DNA from: Flavobacteriales bacterium
Lineage (GTDB): Bacteria; Bacteroidota; Bacteroidia; Flavobacteriales_D; Sanyastnellaceae
Assembly (NCBI GenBank): GCA_947457285.1
Contig: CANGVZ010000117.1
Location: 1 to 6,840, forward strand
Direction of reading: 5' to 3'
Length of the DNA stretch: 6,840 nt
The position numbers were made by a program, and so were the translations under genes. The first letter of the stretch is position 1. Each line of letters begins with the position of its first letter. Under the pieces are notes generated by a model. The model searched no databases. It was not told the DNA's origin and worked only from the letters and a program-made list of their open reading frames with translations. Positions 6,332-6,840 of the stretch are shown here, one piece after another.

Positions 6332-6840
6332 TTATTTTCCGAGAACGCTGCGTGAAATAACGATTTTCTGCACTTCACTTGTTCCCTCGTAGATCTGTGT
6401 GATTTTCGCATCGCGCATCAAACGCTCCACGTGATATTCTTTCACAAATCCGTATCCACCGTGGATTTGAACAGCTTCTACTGTGTGTTTCATTGCCACT
6501 GTTGAAGCATAGAGCTTGGCCATGGCGCTGGCTTCGTCGTAGTTCAAGCCTTGGTCTTTCATCCAAGCTGCTTTGTAAACAAGCAAGCGAGCTGCTTCAA
6601 TTTCAGTTGCCATATCAGCAAGCTTGAAAGCGATAGCTTGGTGTTGTGATATTTCTTTGCCGAATGCTTTTCTTTCCTTTGAATAGGCAAGGGCTAGTTC
6701 GTAAGCTCCTGCTGCAATTCCAAGTGCTTGCGCAGCAATTCCGATACGGCCACCGCTGAGGGTTTTCATCGCGAATTTGAAACCGAAGCCATCTTCACCA
6801 ATTCTATTTTCTTTTGGAACTTTTACATCTTGGAACATCA
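6332..6840 (-). CDS. Acyl-CoA dehydrogenase, C-terminal part (5' end outside window)
   Basis: This is an FAD flavoenzyme that introduces a trans-2 double bond into acyl-CoA, passing electrons to electron-transfer flavoprotein; it serves fatty-acid or branched amino-acid breakdown. The visible 168 residues cover the end of the middle beta domain (FQDVKVPKENRIGEDGFGFKFAM at 2-24) and the C-terminal helical domain. Family landmarks are LSGGRIGIAAQALGIA at 27-42, the FAD-contacting RKAFGKEISQHQAIAFKLADM at 56-76, QIHGGYGFVKEYHVERLMRDAK at 124-145, and QIYEGTSEVQ at 148-157. Glu151 in that last motif matches the catalytic base of the short-chain/butyryl-CoA type. The ATG at 6838 falls inside the conserved middle domain and is not the true start; the gene runs past the right edge. 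Chain-length preference cannot be fixed from this part, though short-chain (bcd/SCAD-like) is most likely. Confidence 0.95.
   Translation of the reverse strand, partial: MFQDVKVPKENRIGEDGFGFKFAMKTLSGGRIGIAAQALGIAAGAYELALAYSKERKAFGKEISQHQAIAFKLADMATEIEAARLLVYKAAWMKDQGLNYDEASAMAKLYASTVAMKHTVEAVQIHGGYGFVKEYHVERLMRDAKITQIYEGTSEVQKIVISRSVLGK

Noticed and set aside
6375..6566. 63-aa open frame on the - strand
   Set aside because: It overlaps the acyl-CoA dehydrogenase in another frame, where the dehydrogenase motifs are intact.
1..6840. Mobile element, CRISPR array, defence cluster, tRNA or rRNA
   Set aside because: No transposase or integrase, no regularly spaced repeats, no terminal inverted repeats and no RNA-gene sequence was seen; nearly all the window is covered by ordinary genes.

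Overview
The window looks like ordinary chromosomal DNA from a member of the Bacteroidota, probably Flavobacteriales or a close relative. This is inferred from three things: moderate-to-low GC content judged by eye, start codons without clear Shine-Dalgarno sequences, and two unnamed protein families (512 aa and 655 aa) of a type I associate with this phylum. Species cannot be assigned from the sequence alone.

Layout from left to right: (1) the 3' end of recJ on the + strand, cut by the left edge; (2) thiL (thiamine-monophosphate kinase) on the - strand, converging on recJ with a 4-base overlap of the stop codons; (3) a 512-aa all-helical, TPR-like protein of unknown function on the - strand, directly upstream of thiL, with an 18-base perfect palindrome in the short gap; (4) a 140-base gap that probably holds the promoter for the 512-aa gene and thiL; (5) a zinc-free MDR-family oxidoreductase (quinone reductase / VAT-1-like) on the - strand; (6) a 655-aa membrane-anchored protein of unknown function, whose 3' end overlaps the oxidoreductase start by 17 bases; (7) a strong intrinsic terminator on the - strand; (8) the C-terminal half of an acyl-CoA dehydrogenase on the - strand, cut by the right edge.

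The five - strand genes form up to three transcription units: the acyl-CoA dehydrogenase (ended by the terminator), the 655-aa gene with the oxidoreductase (translationally overlapping), and the 512-aa gene with thiL (22-base gap). No shared pathway links them; RecJ (DNA repair), ThiL (cofactor synthesis) and the acyl-CoA dehydrogenase (fatty-acid or amino-acid breakdown) are housekeeping functions. I saw no mobile element, CRISPR array, tRNA, rRNA or defence system, and no convincing new system. The points most worth a second look are the palindrome at the thiL start, the unknown 655-aa protein with its two-part architecture and heptad-repeat linker, and the terminator placed almost against that gene's start codon.
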